50,634 bases of DNA, taken from Acidimicrobiaceae bacterium. Lineage in GTDB: Bacteria; Actinomycetota; Acidimicrobiia; Acidimicrobiales; Poriferisodalaceae. Shown piece by piece: positions 42,377 to 50,420 of this stretch (positions are counted from its first letter, which is position 1; the number at the start of each line of letters is the position of its first letter). The DNA is taken from assembly GCA_002705305.1 (NCBI GenBank), contig PAHW01000023.1, forward strand, positions 6,251-56,884, read 5' to 3'. The translations under genes were made by a program, and so were the position numbers. Below the pieces are notes generated by a model. The model was given only the letters and a program-made list of their open reading frames with translations, did no database searches and had not been told where the DNA came from.

Positions 42377-43546
42377 ATGACAGAAGCAGTGATCGTCGAT
42401 GCGGTAAGGACACCAGGAGGCAAGCGTAACGGCAAGCTTCAGGACTGGCATGCTGTCGATTTAGCAGCCCACGTGCTGAAGGCAATTGAGGAACGCACCG
42501 GTATAGATCCGGCCATTGTTGACGACGTCATCATGGGATGCGTAATGCAAGTCGGGGAGCAGTCATTGAATATCGGTCGCAATGCCGTTCTAGCTGCCGG
42601 TTGGCCCGAATCGGTACCTGCTACCACGGTCGATCGTCAATGCGGATCGAGTCAGCAGGCGCTGCACTTCGCTGCTCAGGGCGTTATCGCTGGAGCTTAC
42701 GACGTCGCTATTGCAGCGGGTGTCGAAGTGATGACTCGGACGCCTATGGGCGCAAGCGTGGTGAAGGGAATGGGTTTTCCCTTTAGCGAAACCATGCAAA
42801 ATCGCTATGAGGAAACCGGGCTGCCACCACAAGGAATCGGCGCAGAAATGATTGCCGACGAATACGGACTCAGTCGCGAAGACCTCGATACCTTCGGCGC
42901 TGAAAGCCAACGCAGGGCATCGGTGGCCACGGCAGAAGGACGTTTCGAAAACGAAATAGTTCCCGTACCAGTCGACATCGATGGCAAGACCGAAATGATG
43001 ACTGCTGACGAAGGCATACGCGAAGGCACAACCGCTGAATCACTCTCCAAACTCAACCCCGCATTTCGCGAGGATGGCAAAGTCACGGCCGGTAACTCAA
43101 GCCAAATCACTGACGGCGCGTCGGCCGTTCTGGTGATGAGCGCCGAAAAGGCCGCCGAGTTGGGTTTGCGGGCCCGAGCCAGGTTCCACAGCTTCGCCCT
43201 AGCCGGTGCTGATCCAGTGACGATGTTGAAAGGGCCTATTCCTGCTACCGAAAAAGTCATGGAGCGTTCCGGTCTCGGGCTTAGCGAAATTGACTTATTC
43301 GAAGTAAACGAAGCGTTCGCTTCGGTCGTGTTGGCCTGGCAGAAGGAACATGGCACAGACCTCAGCAAAACCAACGTAAACGGAGGCGCTATTGCTCTTG
43401 GTCACCCTCTGGGATGTTCGGGCACCAAATTAATGGCGACGCTACTCAATGAGCTTGAGCGCACAGGGGGTCGATATGGACTTCAGACCATGTGCGAGGG
43501 TGGCGGGATGGCCAATGCGACGATCATCGAAAGGATTGGTGCTTAA
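42377..43546 (+). CDS. acetyl-CoA acetyltransferase (thiolase)
   Basis: This 389-residue thiolase forms or cleaves 3-ketoacyl-CoA. The nucleophile is Cys89 (DRQCGSSQQA). NEAFA supports the fold, His343 lies in GHPLGCSG and Cys373 in MCEGGGMA, so the active site is complete. A degradative role is likely because the dehydrogenase gene begins inside its stop codon (TAATG). The ATG at 42377 has TAGGAG nine bases upstream. Chain length is unknown; the AACT-like sequence is typical for steroid- or fatty-acid-degrading actinobacteria. Confidence 0.93.
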   Translation: MTEAVIVDAVRTPGGKRNGKLQDWHAVDLAAHVLKAIEERTGIDPAIVDDVIMGCVMQVGEQSLNIGRNAVLAAGWPESVPATTVDRQCGSSQQALHFAAQGVIAGAYDVAIAAGVEVMTRTPMGASVVKGMGFPFSETMQNRYEETGLPPQGIGAEMIADEYGLSREDLDTFGAESQRRASVATAEGRFENEIVPVPVDIDGKTEMMTADEGIREGTTAESLSKLNPAFREDGKVTAGNSSQITDGASAVLVMSAEKAAELGLRARARFHSFALAGADPVTMLKGPIPATEKVMERSGLGLSEIDLFEVNEAFASVVLAWQKEHGTDLSKTNVNGGAIALGHPLGCSGTKLMATLLNELERTGGRYGLQTMCEGGGMANATIIERIGA

Positions 43547-44325
43547 TGCCTCGAATGAACCTCCAAGGAGCTTCGTGTATCGTCACCGGAGGCGCATCCG
43601 GCATTGGGGAAGCTGCTGCGCATCAACTCGCTGATGCGGGTTCTCGGGTAGTTATCGCGGATTTACAAGAAGACAAGGGCCAGTCTGTCGCATCCGAATT
43701 AGGCGGGTTGTTCGTTAAATGCGACGTCTCCAGCGTCGAGGACGCTCAAGCAGCCGTGGCCGCTGCCTCCGAAATGGGGCCGCTACGGGCGCTTGTTAAC
43801 TCAGCTGGGTTGGGACGTGCTGCGCGAACTATTGATCGCAACAATGTGCCCGCGGACCTCGGACAATTCGAGTTTGTCTTGAAGGTCAACCTGATTGGCA
43901 CCTACAACATGTTGGCGCAAGCAGCATCGGCTATGGCTCAAACCGAACCCTTAGACGAGGACGGTTCGCGGGGATCGATTGTGAACATGGCTTCGGCTGC
44001 GGCATTCGACGGCCAAATTGGTCAAGCGGCGTACTCAGCTTCAAAGGGCGGTGTCGTCGGAATGACATTACCTATCGCCCGTGATCTCTCTGCGACCGGA
44101 ATTCGAGTGAACACCATTGCCCCAGGTCTTATCGACACTCCCATATATGGGGAAGGTGAGCAGTCGGATCAGTTCAAAGCGCATCTTGGGCAAAGTGTTT
44201 TGTTCCCAAAGCGGTTGGGCTCCGGCGAGGAACTTGCGTTCATGGTCATGGAGTGCATTACGAACCCCTATATGAACGGAGAAACCATCCGTTGCGACGG
44301 TGGCATTCGAATGCCACCTCGGTAG
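43546..44325 (+). CDS. SDR-family 3-hydroxyacyl-CoA dehydrogenase
   Basis: This 259-residue short-chain dehydrogenase resembles the type II (HSD17B10-like) 3-hydroxyacyl-CoA dehydrogenases. TGGASGIG is at 14-21, NSAG at 85-88, Ser150, Tyr163 and Lys167 (YSASK). The PGLIDTPIYG and ETIRCDGGIRM tail match the group. The ATG overlaps the thiolase stop by one base, so the pair would catalyse successive oxidation and thiolysis steps of a beta-oxidation-like path. An in-frame ATG 54 bases upstream lies inside the thiolase gene and was rejected. Confidence 0.92.
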   Translation: MPRMNLQGASCIVTGGASGIGEAAAHQLADAGSRVVIADLQEDKGQSVASELGGLFVKCDVSSVEDAQAAVAAASEMGPLRALVNSAGLGRAARTIDRNNVPADLGQFEFVLKVNLIGTYNMLAQAASAMAQTEPLDEDGSRGSIVNMASAAAFDGQIGQAAYSASKGGVVGMTLPIARDLSATGIRVNTIAPGLIDTPIYGEGEQSDQFKAHLGQSVLFPKRLGSGEELAFMVMECITNPYMNGETIRCDGGIRMPPR

Positions 44326-44349
44326 GCGCAACACAGATAGTTCGGTCGG

Positions 44350-45141
44350 CTAAGCAAGCGATTGAGCGAATTCGGAAACTTTGTTGTTAAAGGCTTCTGG
44401 TCGTTCTTGGTTTGCTAGGTGGCCGGCGTCTTTGACGTGTGCCAGGGTCGCGTTCGGGATCCCCTCCTGAAGTTCCGCCGACAATTTAGGGGGTGTTACG
44501 CGATCCTCCTCGCCACATATGACCAACGTCGGCACGCTGATAGAGCTCAGTGAGTCTCGATGATCTGTGTCTGCCATCGAATTGCAGGCCCACTGGTACG
44601 ACGGCATTCGAACAGACGAAGCAAAATATTGTTCGACGTCGGCCACTATTGAAGGCGATGTGTTCTCTGCAACAAGGAGAGGCGATCGCTGCTGGGCAAA
44701 CACGGCGGCGCCGAGCTCGGTGAGACTTGAAGCTCGGTTTCGCATAGCTTCCGCCTGTTTGACATTTGTCCCCGACCCGACACTGGAGTCAGCGAGTACC
44801 AGTGCTCTGACTAGATCGGGGTTGCGAAGAGTGAGACGGGTTGCAATGACGCCACCCCACGAAACGCCGAGAACGGTTGCAGTTTGGTAGCCAAGCATTC
44901 GGATTAGAGCCGACGCTGCGTCCGCCCATCCGTCGATCCCGGGGTCCTCGGGGGGGTCTGCTGAATATCTGTAACCGGGCGCGTCCCAGGCAACTAGCCG
45001 ATAGCCAAGGTCGTCGGCCAGATCTCGTTGCGATAAGAACGCGTCCGCGCATGAGCCGATGCCGTGCATGCAAAATAAAAGAGGGGCGCTTTCGTGCCCG
45101 TGGGACCAATAAAACGGTGTGTCTCGCATGTCTTTGACCAT
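44350..45141 (-). CDS. alpha/beta hydrolase, ester- or lactone-hydrolase-like
   Basis: This 263-residue alpha/beta hydrolase shows oxyanion HGIGSCADAF (26-35), DAPGYRYSAD, nucleophile Ser94 (GVSWGG), acid Asp near 217 (VICGEEDRVTPP) and His near 240 (DAGHLAN). The triad is complete. Start ATG 45141 is chosen because the upstream 49 codons of the open frame lie in the SMP-30 gene; the gap to that gene is 25 bases. Placed directly after a monooxygenase and an SMP-30-like gene, it could open the ester or lactone made by the monooxygenase. The family is sure; the substrate is inferred from context. Confidence 0.86.
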   Translation of the reverse strand: MVKDMRDTPFYWSHGHESAPLLFCMHGIGSCADAFLSQRDLADDLGYRLVAWDAPGYRYSADPPEDPGIDGWADAASALIRMLGYQTATVLGVSWGGVIATRLTLRNPDLVRALVLADSSVGSGTNVKQAEAMRNRASSLTELGAAVFAQQRSPLLVAENTSPSIVADVEQYFASSVRMPSYQWACNSMADTDHRDSLSSISVPTLVICGEEDRVTPPKLSAELQEGIPNATLAHVKDAGHLANQERPEAFNNKVSEFAQSLA

Positions 45142-45166
45142 AGGACTAGTCCAACTTGCTCCCGGC

Positions 45167-45988
45167 TTAAATTGTGGCTTTGGCGACGGGCACTCCTGCC
45201 ACATCGACTCTCGTCCGGTAGATGCATCCGCCGCGGGAGGTTTGACCACCTGTAACGACGTAAAGATCCTGCATGTCCGCGCCGCCAAAACAAACGCTTG
45301 TGACCATCGGGTCCGGGATCCCTACTTGAGCGTCTTCCTCTCCGTCAGGGGTATATCGCTGTACCTTGCCCCCGTTTGGTTGAGCTACCCAAACGCCGCC
45401 TTCAACGTCAACAGCCAAACCGTCTGTTGCATTGACGCGATCTTCCACAAAGACCCTCTTGCCGCTAACTACGTCGCCTTCTACATCGGACACCCAAACC
45501 CTGCCTGGAACGCTGTCCGCGTGGTAAAGGAGTAGCCCATCGGGGGAAAAGCCGATTCCGTTGGTGATCAACACTCCGTCGTAGATTTCGATCGGTTCTT
45601 GATCTGAAGCAAGCCGCCACAACTCGCCGCCCGGGTTGACGGCGTTCTCGTCAAACGGGTCCACCTTGATTGAGCCTACGTAGACGCGCCCTAGGGCGTC
45701 AGTATGGAGGTCGTTGAAACCCGGAAATCCGGGGTCGAAAAGCACTCGGGTCTCGCCATCGACAACATGCTGAACGTTGCGACCTCCAACGACTAGTCCC
45801 CCATCGCGGTGAAAGACCATCCCGCCTACCCCACGCCTCTTGGGAATCACGGTTTCGATCTCACCATCAGGAAAACGTTTGTAAACGCCCCCATTTGGGA
45901 CGTCAGAAAAATGCAGACAGTCATCGTCGTCGACGCGGGGGGCCTCGATCAGACCCCATCCCTCACTGAGAAGTTCAAGTTCTTTCAT
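45167..45988 (-). CDS. SMP-30/gluconolactonase-like lactonase
   Basis: This 273-residue six-bladed beta-propeller belongs to the SMP-30/gluconolactonase group. Glu15 (GLIEAPRVD), Asn in TNGIGFSPDG and Asp in YHADSVPG are the expected calcium ligands. Such enzymes hydrolyse sugar lactones or other lactones. The ATG at 45988 overlaps the monooxygenase stop as ATGA, which fixes the start and shows coupled translation. It sits between the monooxygenase and the alpha/beta hydrolase. Either could take the lactone product, or one acts on a linear ester. Confidence 0.88.
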   Translation of the reverse strand: MKELELLSEGWGLIEAPRVDDDDCLHFSDVPNGGVYKRFPDGEIETVIPKRRGVGGMVFHRDGGLVVGGRNVQHVVDGETRVLFDPGFPGFNDLHTDALGRVYVGSIKVDPFDENAVNPGGELWRLASDQEPIEIYDGVLITNGIGFSPDGLLLYHADSVPGRVWVSDVEGDVVSGKRVFVEDRVNATDGLAVDVEGGVWVAQPNGGKVQRYTPDGEEDAQVGIPDPMVTSVCFGGADMQDLYVVTGGQTSRGGCIYRTRVDVAGVPVAKATI

Positions 45989-47628
45989 TGGATGACAAAC
46001 CCTTCGTAGTTGTTTTCGGCGACTTGGTCGCAACGACGTACGTAACCCGGAAATCCTAGAAGTGGCATAAATACTCGCGTCTTCCCAGGGACGTTCGCTC
46101 CGAGATACCACGAGTTGCAACTTGGAAACAGAGTCCTGTCGGCTTTGGTGTTCACGTGATCAACCCAGTTCTCCTCAGCCTCAGATGTCGCTTCAATAGT
46201 CACGTACTGGCGCTCGTCGAGCCACGCGATGCAGTCGCTAATCCATTCCACATGTTGCTCTATAGAAATGATCATGTTGGTAAGCACAGACGGACTTCCC
46301 GGCCCAGATACCGTAAACATATTGGGGAATCCAGGCACACTAAGTCCGAGATAGGTACGCGGTCCCTCTGACCACTTCTCTTGGATGGCCAACCCGTCAC
46401 GGCCAGTTATGTCGACACGCAATATGGAGCCCGTCATTGCGTCGAAACCGGTCGCAAAAACCAAGACGTCGAATTCGAACTCTTTCGACAGCGTCGACAA
46501 CCCAGATTCGGTTATTCGTTGAATCGGATCGCTTCCTACATCAACTAGGTGCACATTTGATCGGTTAAAAGTCTCAAAATAGTCGGTGTCGATCACTAAT
46601 CGCTTACAACCAATAATGTGTTCCGGCGTGAGTTTCGACGCTGTTTTCGGGTCCTGCACGATCTCGGCGATCTTTTCTCGCACGAAATCTTGTGCATAGA
46701 CATTTGCAGACTCGTCGAGAAGTAAATCGCCGAACGAGGCGAGAAAAAGAGTTCCACCGCGGTCCCAAGCCCCTTCGAGCCTTTTGCGGCGCTGTTCGTC
46801 CGATGCGTCGTGTACGGAATCGTTGTAGTTCGGAATTTCAGATCCCAACGCCTGTGGCATCGCAAAATTGGCCTCTCGAAACTCTTCGTATCGACTTTTC
46901 ACATCTAGCTGACGATCATCTGTTAGTGGCGCGTTACGCGCTGGAATCGAGTATTGCGGCGTGCGTTGAAAAACAATTAACTCGTCGCATTGTTCAGCGA
47001 TCACCGGGATGGCTTGAACTCCCGAAGACCCAGTTCCTATAACTGCTACGCGCTTGCCTTTTAGATCGACACCTTCCTGAGGCCATCGTCCAGTGTGGAC
47101 CACAGCCCCCGTAAATTTCTCTCGACCAGATATTTCCGGAGTGGCCGCTGAGGAAAGACATCCAGTGGCCATGACAAAAAAACGTCCGACTGTCTGTGCC
47201 CCATCGCTCGTCCGAACAACCCATAGATTCTTCTTTTCGTCAAAAGCGGCTGCATCTACCCGCGTTCCGAAGCGGATATCTCGACGAAGGTCAAATCGGT
47301 CGGCGACATGGTTCGCATAGGCAAGGATCTCAGGCTGGCTTGAATAGCGCTCAGTCCATTCCCACTCCTGTTGGAGTTCCTCATCGAAGCTGTAGCAGTA
47401 TTCGAGACTTTCAACATCGCATCGGGCGCCTGGGTACCGGTTCCAATACCAGGTCCCCCCCACATCCGTGCCTCCTTCAAAGACCTGGACTGAATAACCC
47501 AACTCTCGAAGTCGATGAAGCATGTACATGCCAGCAAACCCAGCACCCACCACCACCACATCCACGTCCCAAGATTCCTCAGGGGCTAACGAAGCGTCAA
47601 AATCTACGTCCGGTGACTTGGCTGACAT
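45985..47628 (-). CDS. Baeyer-Villiger-type flavin monooxygenase 2
   Basis: This 547-residue FAD/NADPH monooxygenase has the FAD motif GAGFAG (28-33), GGTWYWNRYPGARCD, the Baeyer-Villiger fingerprint FTGAVVHTGRWP (172-183) ending in the canonical WP, and the NADPH motif GTGSSG (198-203). It resembles cyclohexanone-type monooxygenases and lacks the long N-terminal extension of the homologue at 22.7-24.4 kb. The ATG at 47628 is preferred because TAATCT lies seven bases upstream; an in-frame TTG at 47634 is less likely. It is followed by the lactonase and hydrolase genes and would start their mRNA, so the module probably breaks down a cyclic or branched ketone. Confidence 0.92.
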   Translation of the reverse strand: MSAKSPDVDFDASLAPEESWDVDVVVVGAGFAGMYMLHRLRELGYSVQVFEGGTDVGGTWYWNRYPGARCDVESLEYCYSFDEELQQEWEWTERYSSQPEILAYANHVADRFDLRRDIRFGTRVDAAAFDEKKNLWVVRTSDGAQTVGRFFVMATGCLSSAATPEISGREKFTGAVVHTGRWPQEGVDLKGKRVAVIGTGSSGVQAIPVIAEQCDELIVFQRTPQYSIPARNAPLTDDRQLDVKSRYEEFREANFAMPQALGSEIPNYNDSVHDASDEQRRKRLEGAWDRGGTLFLASFGDLLLDESANVYAQDFVREKIAEIVQDPKTASKLTPEHIIGCKRLVIDTDYFETFNRSNVHLVDVGSDPIQRITESGLSTLSKEFEFDVLVFATGFDAMTGSILRVDITGRDGLAIQEKWSEGPRTYLGLSVPGFPNMFTVSGPGSPSVLTNMIISIEQHVEWISDCIAWLDERQYVTIEATSEAEENWVDHVNTKADRTLFPSCNSWYLGANVPGKTRVFMPLLGFPGYVRRCDQVAENNYEGFVIQ

Positions 47629-47635
47629 GTGCAAC

Positions 47636-47641
47636 AGATTA
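47636..47641 (-). promoter_or_regulatory. TANNNT -10 of the monooxygenase-lactonase-hydrolase module
   Basis: TAATCT on the minus strand, seven bases, then the ATG at 47628. Confidence 0.45.
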
Positions 47642-47655
47642 TTGGGGGAACGAGT

Positions 47656-48252
47656 TCATGACCTGATTAACAGGGGTCGACCTATTCGAGAGAAAAGATC
47701 GACCAACATGCGCAGTGTCAGTCCCCAAATCACTCGGTCCCCTTCGATCGCGATGCCAGGCCATAAATTCGATCCCAATGCCGGGTAGGGATATTCGACG
47801 TATCTCTCCTCATCAGCGAGTTGCTCCACTGGAACCCATACCGCGGCGGCTACTTCATGGTTAGGGGTGATGACTGGGCGTTCGCCACTTATCCAAAATA
47901 GGTGCGGCGTCACGCGCAGTCGTTGACGGGTTCCCCGAGGCCCGCCCTCAAGGTCGGATAATCGACCGAGCAGCAACGCGTCTGACAGGTCAACACCTAA
48001 CTCTTCTTTCGTTTCCCGAATGGCGGTCGCTGCGCTGCTGGCATCTGTTGGTGAAGTACGCCCGCCAGGGAACGCCATTTGTCCTGACCAAGGGTCTCCC
48101 TCCGTGGCTGATCTCTCAATGAAAAGCATCTCCGCGCCGCGCTTGTCATTGCGAATCGCGGCAGCGACGGCCGCCGAAGGCCCGCCATATGGACCTGCTA
48201 CGCCTTGCAGCAGCACATCTGGCAACCGATTCGAAGAGAATGTGTCTTCCAC
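47656..48252 (-). CDS. Nudix hydrolase, CoA-pyrophosphatase type
   Basis: This 198-residue Nudix protein probably cleaves coenzyme A or acyl-CoA to phosphopantetheine and 3',5'-ADP. The UPF0035 signature MLFIERS...GQMAFPGG (42-64) precedes the Nudix box GGRTSPTD...REtKEELG (63-86), where the central RExxEE is intact. This pairing is specific to the CoA group of the family. The GTG at 48252 lies eight bases after TAAAGT (48261-48266). It ends 27 bases before the proposed start of monooxygenase 2. A housekeeping role in CoA turnover fits the surrounding acyl-CoA genes. Confidence 0.87.
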   Translation of the reverse strand: MEDTFSSNRLPDVLLQGVAGPYGGPSAAVAAAIRNDKRGAEMLFIERSATEGDPWSGQMAFPGGRTSPTDASSAATAIRETKEELGVDLSDALLLGRLSDLEGGPRGTRQRLRVTPHLFWISGERPVITPNHEVAAAVWVPVEQLADEERYVEYPYPALGSNLWPGIAIEGDRVIWGLTLRMLVDLFSRIGRPLLIRS

Positions 48253-48288
48253 AATGAACGACTTTACGCAGCGATCTAGGGTCAGAGT

Positions 48289-48417
48289 ATGAGCCGATTC
48301 GCAGGATTAGGTGAAGAAACTTTTTCAGGAGAATCTGATCGGTCGTCGATTGACTGCAGTTCGCGTCGCAAATTACGCGGACCGAACAACCGAAATGATG
48401 ACGGAGCGCATAGCTAA
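48289..48417 (+). CDS. candidate 42-codon leaderless ORF
   Basis: An ATG at 48289 lies exactly six bases after TAGGGT (48277-48282), the leaderless arrangement seen at larger genes in this window. The 42-residue product (MSRFAGLGEETFSG...) is hydrophilic, with one cysteine and no known motif. It ends 80 bases before the alkylsulfatase ATG and could be a leader ORF on its mRNA. No homologue is recognised, so it may be chance. Confidence 0.28.
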   Translation: MSRFAGLGEETFSGESDRSSIDCSSRRKLRGPNNRNDDGAHS

Positions 48418-48497
48418 GTCTCCGCCAGTTAGATACCAGTCAACACCAACAACTTCTGAGGCAAGCTAAATTCACCGAGTCTCAATAAGGAGGCATC

Positions 48498-50420
48498 ATG
48501 TCCGACACACCGACCGCTCCGAAGGACGCGTCGAAAATTACCGTCGCCGCCAACGCCAACGCTTCGGCGATGGTTTCTTTCGACGATGATGGCGACTTTC
48601 GCAGGGCTCAACAAGGTTTATTGGCAACTCTTCCCGACGCGATGATTTCTCTTGACGATCAGATTGTCTGGGATTGCTCTCGCTACGATTTTCTCCGAAA
48701 CGACGAAAAGTCGCCCGACACCGTTCATCAAGGGCTCTGGCGTCAAGGACGACTCAACGCCATCCACGGACTGTTCGAGGTAAGGGATCGAGTCTGGCAG
48801 ATACGCGGATATGACATATCGAACCTCACGCTGATTGCTGGCCGTACCGGTTGGATTTTGGTTGATGTATTAACCACGGCTGCAACCGCGGCCGCGTGTC
48901 TGAAACTCGCCAATGATCAACTGGGGGAAAGACCTGTCAAGGCGATCATTTATACCCATTCTCACGCCGATCACTTCGGCGGAGTCTTGGGCGTAACTAG
49001 CGCTGCCGAAGTTGAGCGAGGAGAGGTGCGGATCATTGCTCCGGAGGGATTCTTGGAAGAAGTTGTCAATGAGAACGTGATTGCCGGAACTGCAATGGCG
49101 CGAAGAGCGATGTATCAGTTCGGTCTCTTCCTACCTCCCGGCCCTAAGGGACACATCGATAACGGGTTGGGAAAGGCATTGCCGTTGAGCGCCTCAGGCC
49201 TCCTTGCACCGACCGAAATCATTGATCGAACGGGAACCGAACTTGAGGTAGACGGAGTTCGGATCATCTTTCAAAACACTCCGGACGCCGAGGCGCCTGC
49301 AGAAATGAACTTCTGGTTTCCGGAATTTCGGTTGTTATGTATGGCAGAAAATTGCACCCACAACATGCACAACCTCTATCCCATTCGGGGGGCACAAACC
49401 CGCGACGCGCTTGCTTGGTCCAAATACATCAACGAAGCCTTGGACCTGTGGGGAGACCAGTCCGACGTAATGCTCGCTACACATCATTGGCCTCGTTTCG
49501 GCACAGTTGATTTGAAGCAATTTCTCGTGAAGCAGCGAGATGTTTATCGTTGGATGCACGACCAAACCATGCGCCTCGCGAACCTCGGATGGACAGCGAA
49601 CGACATAGCGGAGGAGCTCTCGCTCCCTACGTGCTTTTCCACTGAGTCACATGTGCAGGGTTACTACGGCACCGTGAGCCACAATGTGAAGTCCGTGTAC
49701 AACAAGTATCTGGGCTGGTATGACGCCAATCCAGCCAACCTCAATCCTCATCCACCAGTTGAAAGCAGCAAGAAATATGTTGAGTTTATGGGCGGTCCCG
49801 AGGAGGTTCTGCGGCGAGCAAAGGCCTCGTTCGAAGATGGTGACTACCGATGGGTGGCCCAGGTCGTGAACCACGTCGTATATGCCGACCCATCGTTCAG
49901 CGAAGCCAGAGAGTTGCAAGCGGATGCTTTGGAGCAACTCGGCTACCAGTCAGAATCGGGAACTTGGCGAAACGCGTATCTGCTTGGTGCTCAAGAACTT
50001 CGTAATGGGTCGCCTGATTTCCCGGCAGGAAGAGGACGTCAGTTGGCGCATGCGATGACTGCTGAGCAGCTTTTTGACTCTATAGGGGTCCGACTGGATT
50101 CAGAATTCATCGCTGAACTCAGCCTCAAGATCAACTGGGCTTTCACCGATCTCGGGGAAAGCCACGTTATGGGTATCGACAACTGTGCGATACATCACCT
50201 TGCTGATCGCCACGTTGACGATGCCGTAGCGACGGTTACGCTCACCCGTCACGCCCTCGCTGAAACGTTGGGTGGAGTTATCTCTTTCGCGGACGCTACC
50301 CAAAGCGGAGAAATTGTGGTTGACGGCGACGAGTCTCTGGTAGCCCACCTTTTTGAATCCCTGACCGAGTTTCGAATGTTTCCGATTATTGAGCCCTTGG
50401 CCGAGAGGGTGCGGAGATGA
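48498..50420 (+). CDS. alkylsulfatase of the SdsA/BDS1 type
   Basis: This 640-residue metallo-beta-lactamase-fold sulfatase should hydrolyse alkyl sulfates to alcohol and sulfate. The binuclear zinc site is THSHADH (153-159) with Glu284 (MAENCTHNMHNL) and a later ATHHWPRF histidine. The dimerisation helices (NAYLLGAQELRNG) and a C-terminal sterol-carrier-like domain (about 520-640) follow. The ATG at 48498 has AAGGAGG four bases upstream. No signal peptide is seen, so it appears cytoplasmic, unlike several described periplasmic alkylsulfatases. The 3' end overlaps the convergent transporter gene by 35 bases. Confidence 0.92.
   Translation: MSDTPTAPKDASKITVAANANASAMVSFDDDGDFRRAQQGLLATLPDAMISLDDQIVWDCSRYDFLRNDEKSPDTVHQGLWRQGRLNAIHGLFEVRDRVWQIRGYDISNLTLIAGRTGWILVDVLTTAATAAACLKLANDQLGERPVKAIIYTHSHADHFGGVLGVTSAAEVERGEVRIIAPEGFLEEVVNENVIAGTAMARRAMYQFGLFLPPGPKGHIDNGLGKALPLSASGLLAPTEIIDRTGTELEVDGVRIIFQNTPDAEAPAEMNFWFPEFRLLCMAENCTHNMHNLYPIRGAQTRDALAWSKYINEALDLWGDQSDVMLATHHWPRFGTVDLKQFLVKQRDVYRWMHDQTMRLANLGWTANDIAEELSLPTCFSTESHVQGYYGTVSHNVKSVYNKYLGWYDANPANLNPHPPVESSKKYVEFMGGPEEVLRRAKASFEDGDYRWVAQVVNHVVYADPSFSEARELQADALEQLGYQSESGTWRNAYLLGAQELRNGSPDFPAGRGRQLAHAMTAEQLFDSIGVRLDSEFIAELSLKINWAFTDLGESHVMGIDNCAIHHLADRHVDDAVATVTLTRHALAETLGGVISFADATQSGEIVVDGDESLVAHLFESLTEFRMFPIIEPLAERVRR

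Noticed and set aside
45142-45288. N-terminal extension of the alpha/beta hydrolase frame
   Set aside because: It would lie within the end of the SMP-30-like gene, and the fold begins only after ATG 45141.
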